Below, piece after piece: positions 54,761-58,878 of a DNA stretch of 58,878 bases. The position numbers and the translations under genes were made by a program. Origin of the DNA: Candidatus Gastranaerophilales bacterium (GTDB lineage: Bacteria > Cyanobacteriota > Vampirovibrionia > Gastranaerophilales > Gastranaerophilaceae); NCBI GenBank assembly GCA_947589425.1, contig CANQAV010000013.1, forward strand, positions 1-58,878, in the 5' to 3' direction. The stretch's first letter is position 1, and every line of letters starts with the position of its first letter. The notes beneath the pieces were generated by a model that was given only the letters and a program-made list of their open reading frames with translations, ran no database searches and was not told the DNA's origin.

Positions 54761-55230
54761 TTAAACCTTCCTCGCTGCCAAAGGCATCTGCATAATTATC
54801 TACCGGATTACCAAATGCCGCATTTACACTTCTAAACAAAAAAATTCTTGCAGCCGCATCCCAATCTTTAATATTCCGGTCTTATAATTTGCTTTACACC
54901 AAGCTATTGTAGCACGTCCTTGTACCTGATGCAATGAATGGGTTATAGTTGTATTTATAACATCCCGCCCGGGGAAACCATTTAAAAGCCCGGCTTGCTG
55001 CCGTTTTCACGCCATAGCTCCCGTAATTTGAGATATTAAGGATGTAACTATAGCTCCCTGCATTTCGTATGTTTCACATATTTTGCGACACATCTTAAAT
55101 GTGTTTTCTGTCAATGCCGCTGTTTCCATGGCAGTGCTTATCCGTAAAAGTATGGCTGATTTTGCAGCAGCTTTAGCGGCTTGTCTGTTTACAATAACTT
55201 CCGACTTTTGTATTCTTTTTTAGGTTTATT
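54735..55230 (-). pseudogene. decayed gene of unknown function
   Basis: On the minus strand three blocks of protein-like sequence line up but are broken. From about 55225: AAKAAAKSAILLRISTAMET and on to MQGAIVTSLISQITGAMA, then a TGA at about 55010. The same frame continues GFPGRDVINTTITHSLHQVQ and GRATIAWCKANYK, then a frameshift near 54890. The next frame reads DWDAAARIFLFRSVNAAFG and ends NDFINSTK plus stop at 54737-54735. The start side also shifts at an A-run near 55213. The end overlaps the start of the 187-residue membrane protein gene. Family unknown. Confidence 0.65.
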
Positions 55231-55261
55231 AATAAAACCATAATTAAATATTGTTCCAAAA

Positions 55262-55517
55262 GTCAACTGTGGCTCTCGTCTTATCCGATATCCCTTTCAA
55301 AACGGAAACGGCAGGATAGGTCGTTTAATAATGTTAAAGGAATGTCTTAAAAATAATATAGTACCTTTTATAACAGATGATGAAATAAAATTATTTTATT
55401 ATCGGGGTTTAAAAATGCGGGAAAAGAAAAAAAAAGGGGGTGCTCGACACATGCTTTTCGGCACAAGACAAGTTTAAGGTATATTTAGATTATTTTAAAA
55501 TTGATTATCGGGAATGA
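55262..55517 (+). pseudogene. Fic-domain protein remnant
   Basis: YPFQNGNGRIGR at 55289-55324 is the Fic signature HPFxxGNGRxxR with Tyr in place of the catalytic His. It is followed by LIMLKECLKNNIVPFITDDE and LFYYRGL. A frameshift in the A/G run (about 55416-55440) moves the frame; the next frame gives DTCFSAQDKFKVYLDYFKI, then DYRE and a stop at 55515-55517, a typical end of this Fic group. The N-terminal two thirds are missing; at 55262 the sequence meets the opposite-strand decayed gene. Fic enzymes AMPylate target proteins, often as toxins. Confidence 0.8.
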
Positions 55518-55527
55518 ATATTAATAA

Positions 55528-55854
55528 CTAAATAACCCCGTTCTTCTTATCTTGAATATAATGCCTTATGGCTTTAATACTTTGGAACAAAGTTATCAAT
55601 ATCATAACTGCCACTGTTGCGTATAATATTTTGTCTGCTATCGGGTTTGATTGTTTAACATTTTTATTATTATTTATGCCGGCAATAATATCACCGCAGG
55701 CATAGCCGGAGCCCATCATTAAAAACGCCCATCCGATATTATCTTTTAAAATTTCATAATCTTTTTCCTTCGCATATTGTTTATTAGCAGGGCTTTTCTT
55801 TGCGAATGTATAATTATTGTAGTATGAGTTATTGTTTACTTTTTGTATCTGCAT
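55528..55854 (-). CDS. small two-helix membrane protein
   Basis: 108 residues. Asn/Tyr-rich N-terminus with YTFAK at residues 15-19, then two likely membrane helices (about 42-62, WAFLMMGSGYACGDIIAGIN; and 78-95, ILYATVAVMILITLFQSI) and a basic tail. SD is AAAGG. Function unknown; resembles other lineage-type small membrane proteins in the window. Confidence 0.55.
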   Translation of the reverse strand: MQIQKVNNNSYYNNYTFAKKSPANKQYAKEKDYEILKDNIGWAFLMMGSGYACGDIIAGINNNKNVKQSNPIADKILYATVAVMILITLFQSIKAIRHYIQDKKNGVI

Positions 55855-55885
55855 AAATTACCTTTTGTTAAACTATATTTAAAAT

Positions 55886-55966
55886 CTAAATTTTTATATT
55901 ATAGCCGCAATTGGTACAAAATTTTTGATTAACCTTTAATTCTTTTCCGCAATTTGGACAGTTCAT
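55886..55966 (-). CDS. 26-residue zinc-ribbon microprotein
   Basis: ATG at 55966 with GAGG 9 nt upstream; encodes MNCPNCGKELKVNQKFC then TNCGYNIKI. Two CPxCG/CxNCG knuckles (Cys 3, 6, 17, 20) make one complete rubredoxin-type zinc ribbon. It starts 14 nt after the stop of a membrane protein whose own C-terminus is a zinc ribbon (CPNCG...CEECG), so it may be a duplicated ribbon made as a free peptide. It is below usual length cut-offs. Confidence 0.55.
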   Translation of the reverse strand: MNCPNCGKELKVNQKFCTNCGYNIKI

Positions 55967-55980
55967 AATTTTCTACCTCG

Positions 55981-56367
55981 CTAATTCAACTTTGTTCCGC
56001 ATTCTTCGCAAAAATTATCATTGTTACTATAAGCAGCGCCGCAATTAGGACATTTATTTTCTTTACTGGTGCTGTTTGATAAAATATTTTTGTTTTCAAA
56101 TTTATCTGCTATTATCTCCAGACTTTTAGCTATTGAGGCTTGACTGTCGCAAATTCCCAAAAACAGATAAAACAAGTAATTTGAAAATATAAAAATTATA
56201 AACAAAACTAAAAATGTTAATATTCCAACTAATAATCCGGCTGTATTATAACCATTAACGCTTGTTGCAACACCGGAAGTTATTGCTAAAGCAATAATAA
56301 TCAGCAATTGAATAAATACACCTAAATTAGCAAAAAATCTTCCTAAACATAAAATTATTTTCTTCAT
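55981..56367 (-). CDS. membrane protein with C-terminal zinc ribbon
   Basis: 128 residues. Two membrane helices (about 12-35 and 45-72), a short helix, then KCPNCGAAYSNNDNFCEECG at the end with four Cys for zinc. Start ATG at 56367 with AAAGG 7 nt upstream; the frame opens earlier at a GTG. Common domain plan in bacteria (zinc-ribbon membrane proteins) with no fixed function. Confidence 0.65.
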   Translation of the reverse strand: MKKIILCLGRFFANLGVFIQLLIIIALAITSGVATSVNGYNTAGLLVGILTFLVLFIIFIFSNYLFYLFLGICDSQASIAKSLEIIADKFENKNILSNSTSKENKCPNCGAAYSNNDNFCEECGTKLN

Positions 56368-56573
56368 AATCACACCTTTCACTACTCAATATTTTTAGTA
56401 AATTAAAATTAATTAATTTATATTTTAGTCATAAGTTTTTTTATTGCTATAACTATAGTATAATTGAAACTATTTATCAACTTATAATCAATAAAAGTTA
56501 CAATGCCGCAGTAAAGAAGGATATAGAATTTCAAAATAGTTATTTTATTTTTGACTGATTTTACAAATTTAAA

Positions 56574-56600
56574 GTAACATGAGGTTACAGAAAAAGTAAC
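56574..56600 (+). promoter_or_regulatory. GTAAC repeat cluster, possible operator
   Basis: GTAAC at 56574 and 56596 and GTTAC (inverted) at 56584 make an inverted repeat GTAAC-N5-GTTAC plus a third copy, about 70 nt before the right-edge operon. The same AGTAACAT occurs at 57493-57500, before the next gene. GACAT-AAAA-ATGTC (56640-56653) lies between them and the -10 box. Confidence 0.35.
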
Positions 56601-56654
56601 ACGAATTTCCGGATAATAAAATACAATATGACCGTTTTTGACATAAAAATGTCG

Positions 56655-56660
56655 TATAAT
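56655..56660 (+). promoter_or_regulatory. -10 box of the right-edge operon
   Basis: TATAAT ends 6 nt before the ATG at 56667, no SD. TTGACA at 56638 is too close (11-nt spacer) to serve as its -35 box. Confidence 0.45.
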
Positions 56661-56666
56661 TAGAAT

Positions 56667-57491
56667 ATGGATAACAAGCCGGAAGATTTTTTAAATAATA
56701 AGGATTATTACTTTATTCACTATGCAAGTGAAGGATTTTATAACGGCTCAAGCCCTGCCCCTAAAATTTCGTGCATTGTAATTTATAATGATAGTGAGTT
56801 GAATAAGGATAAAAAACGATTTTCGCCTATGGATTATCTTAAGGAAAACGATTTAGAATCCGCTGAAAGATTATGCCTTGAAAAATTCAAACAAATCATC
56901 TCTAACCCTAACACTTGCTTTATCCATTGGAATATGAATATGGAAGGTTTCGGATTTAAGGCAATATCAAAAAGAGCCAAAGATTTAGGTATTGATATGC
57001 CTGAAATAACAAATGACAGATTATTTGATTTATCTTCTTATATAGCATATCTATCGGAAAAAAGACTTTCAATAAAGCAGGTTTTATGGTTTAATTCTTT
57101 GCTTAATAATGGTTTTTTAGACGGTAAAACGGAAGCTGAATATGCAAAAGAGGGCAGATTTGAAGAAATATTCAAATCCGTCAATGCAAAAGTGGTCGGA
57201 TTATCTATGCTTATTGATGAAATAAAGAACAATACTTTAAAAACCGAAAATCCATTCCCTGAAAATAATGACGGGCTGACAAAAGAAGAACGAAGAAACC
57301 TTGCTTAAAAAGTAGCAGAGTCAAGAGAAAGGATGTTTAAGGAAATAGAAGAACATAATAGAAGTGTTTTAGAACATAATAAAAGAGTAATGGAACAACC
57401 CGTATATCAAGAAGTTGACGAAGGCTTTTTGTTCTTTGACTCCAACCATCCGTTATTATCTATGTTCATTAATTGGTTTGGGAATAAATAA
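56667..57491 (+). pseudogene. defence-associated protein gene with an in-frame stop
   Basis: 213 codons from the ATG to a TAA at 57306-57308. The same frame then stays open for 60 more codons (VAESRERMFKEIEEHNRSVL, then a short coil and FDSNHPLLSMFINWFG) to a TAA at 57489-57491. The part before the stop has CFIHWNMNMEGFGFKAISKR and ITNDRLFDLSSYIAYLSEKR, which I associate from memory with proteins near restriction genes; no catalytic residues are certain. The continuing coil strongly suggests one original protein of 273 residues broken by one codon change, or a sequencing error or programmed readthrough. Confidence 0.65.
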
Positions 57492-57551
57492 CAGTAACAT
57501 TTTAAACAAAGTAATATATTTATGCTATTATAAAAGTGTTAAGGAGATATG

Positions 57552-58529
57552 ATGAGTGTTGTCTTACAAGAAAAAGTAGATATTAAGGAAGATATTCTTT
57601 TCGATTTAGATAAAGAATTACTTGAAATTTTGCTTAAAGACAGAACTTCAAATAAAAATATTATATGGGCAATTGATGATTATCAAATATATGGTAACAA
57701 TTTTTCTGCAAGTGATTATATAACCATTGAATCAGTTACCGGCAAGAATGGGGAACTTATAAAGCCACGTATTCAAAAGACAAAAGATGAAAAAGTTGTC
57801 AGAATCCGAGGTAAGGCAGAAGTTTTTACACCGTCATGGATTTGTAATGCACAAAATAATTTAGTAGATAATGCTTGGTTTGAACGTCAAAATGTTTTTA
57901 ATAAAGAAACAGAAAAAGGCTGGAAAACAATTAATCAAAAAATTCAATTTCCAAAAGGTAAAACTTGGCAAGATTATGTATTATCAACAAGATTGGAAAT
58001 TACATGCGGGGAAGCTCCTTACCTTACAAGCAGATATGATACCGTAAAAGGAAATTATATTGAACCAAAAAACAGAATTGGTTTACTCGATAGGAAATTA
58101 AGAGTTATAACTGAAAATGTCAAATCTAAGGATGAATGGATTGATTGGGCAAAAAAAGCCGTTCAGAATATTTATGGATATGATTGGCAGGGAGATAATG
58201 TTCTCTTGGCAAGAGAAAATATATTATATTCCGTAATCGAATATTATGAGTTTGTATATAACAATACACTTTCGACACTTATACTAAAAGAATTAGCTGA
58301 AATTATTTCTTGGAATATTTGGCAAATGGATGGTTTAAAATGCGTTATTCCTAATAGTTGTAAGCCTATTAGCAAAGGGCAACTCGGACTATTCTCATCC
58401 ACAGACAATTTAGAAGAGTGCCCCGGATGCAAGAAAAATGATATATACAATCATACAGGCATATATTGCAAAATAATGGATTGGAATACTAATAAACCCG
58501 AGGAATTTGTATCTTTATTAAAGAGGTAG
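57552..58529 (+). CDS. restriction 'subunit M'-like protein
   Basis: 325 residues. RGKAEVFTPSWICNAQNNLV (about residue 93) resembles the GxVxTPxxI entry of N6-adenine methyltransferases; EITCGEAPYLTSRYDT and ISWNIWQMDGLKCVIPNSC follow, with a final Cys-rich ECPGCKKNDI. I see no [DN]PP[YF] catalytic motif. Similar proteins are often annotated 'restriction endonuclease subunit M' and sit before a helicase-nuclease gene, as here (2-nt gap). SD AAGGAG favours the second ATG (57552) over the first (57549). Biochemical activity is uncertain. Confidence 0.65.
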   Translation: MSVVLQEKVDIKEDILFDLDKELLEILLKDRTSNKNIIWAIDDYQIYGNNFSASDYITIESVTGKNGELIKPRIQKTKDEKVVRIRGKAEVFTPSWICNAQNNLVDNAWFERQNVFNKETEKGWKTINQKIQFPKGKTWQDYVLSTRLEITCGEAPYLTSRYDTVKGNYIEPKNRIGLLDRKLRVITENVKSKDEWIDWAKKAVQNIYGYDWQGDNVLLARENILYSVIEYYEFVYNNTLSTLILKELAEIISWNIWQMDGLKCVIPNSCKPISKGQLGLFSSTDNLEECPGCKKNDIYNHTGIYCKIMDWNTNKPEEFVSLLKR

Positions 58530-58531
58530 GG

Positions 58532-58878
58532 ATGGTTGCTAATATAGAAGATTTAGATGAAATAATTATTGGTCGTGTCGAACCGCATATATATGCATTC
58601 TCTACAAATACCATACCAAATTACCTTAAAATAGGAGATACATATCGACCGGTTTCTATTCGTTTAAAAGAGTGGAAAAAATATTATCCTGAGCTTATAG
58701 AGCAATTTCAAGATTCTGCAAAAATTGATGAAAATACCTATTTTCGTGATTATTCAGTACATAAATATTTAGAAGATAATCTTAAAAAAAAGCGTTTAAA
58801 ACAGGAAGATATAAATAATTCAATCTACTTTTCTAATGAATTTTTTAAAAATGCAACTAAAAATGATATTGAAAATGC
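58532..58878 (+). CDS. GIY-YIG (T5orf172-like) protein, N-terminal part, cut by window edge
   Basis: 115 codons in the window. EPHIYAFSTNTIPNYLKIGD is the GIY-YIG nuclease core (HIY...YLKIG); TYRPVSIRLKEWKKYYPELI matches the usual Arg-containing helix and YFRDYSVHKYLED the catalytic-Glu region of the T5orf172/MUG113 kind. In related operons this domain heads a long DEAD-box helicase; the helicase itself would lie outside. It follows the subunit-M-like gene after 2 nt, with AAGAGG overlapping that stop. Probable nuclease of a restriction-type defence operon. Confidence 0.7.
   Translation, partial: MVANIEDLDEIIIGRVEPHIYAFSTNTIPNYLKIGDTYRPVSIRLKEWKKYYPELIEQFQDSAKIDENTYFRDYSVHKYLEDNLKKKRLKQEDINNSIYFSNEFFKNATKNDIEN

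Noticed and set aside
56638-56660. TTGACA and TATAAT as a promoter pair
   Set aside because: The spacer is only 11 nt. The TTGACA overlaps a GACAT-AAAA-ATGTC palindrome and is more likely part of that.

Overview
The window is AT-rich (about one third G+C by eye) and looks like the chromosome of a low-GC gut bacterium. My best guess is the non-photosynthetic cyanobacterial sister lineage (Gastranaerophilales, formerly Melainabacteria). That is inference from protein style: a long N-terminal extension on RecG, CHASE2 cyclase plus RecG, and several unrelated proteins carrying a short Phe-centred N-terminal motif (TSFQG, ISFRA, ISFKN, YTFAK) that I associate from memory with that lineage. No rRNA is present. 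One tRNA-Lys(UUU) is.

Left edge (1-6.7 kb): the start of a DNA methyltransferase overlapped by an HNH endonuclease gene (a restriction-modification pair), a radical SAM protein, a large repeat protein with an EF-hand-like loop, and a flavin reductase-rubredoxin fusion. Core region (6.7-47.8 kb): mostly housekeeping genes, including recG with a CHASE2 adenylate cyclase, rpsT, glmS, prmC, the pyrH-frr-cdsA-rnc-rpe run, upp, uvrA, ftsZ and an RNase E/G operon. Set among these are unusual genes. One encodes a soluble FlhA C-terminal domain with no membrane part, and 19 kb away is a compact fliJ/fliK/hook-like cluster. Three recognisable enzymes have lost key catalytic residues: a metallophosphoesterase, a histidine kinase and an M48-like peptidase.

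From 47.78 to 48.49 kb lies a GC-rich, apparently non-coding mosaic of short repeats and hairpins unlike everything around it. After NhaC and a GT-C-like membrane protein the window becomes accessory (51.5-58.9 kb). It holds a LemA/DUF3137 pair, a degenerate LOG-like protein, small lineage-type membrane proteins, two decayed genes (an unidentified one and a Fic remnant), a 26-residue zinc-ribbon microprotein, and a second defence-like operon at the right edge. That operon has a gene with an in-frame stop, a restriction 'subunit M'-like protein and the start of a GIY-YIG (T5orf172-like) protein.

A pattern across the window: nine genes or transcription units, including uvrA, the cyclase, the FlhA-like gene and both restriction-like operons, lack a Shine-Dalgarno sequence. 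Each instead has a -10-like hexamer (TATAAT, TACAAT, TAAAAT and similar) ending exactly 6 nt (once 7 nt) before the ATG. This predicts leaderless mRNAs. Neighbouring genes have clear AGGA/GGAG sites, so both start modes would coexist.
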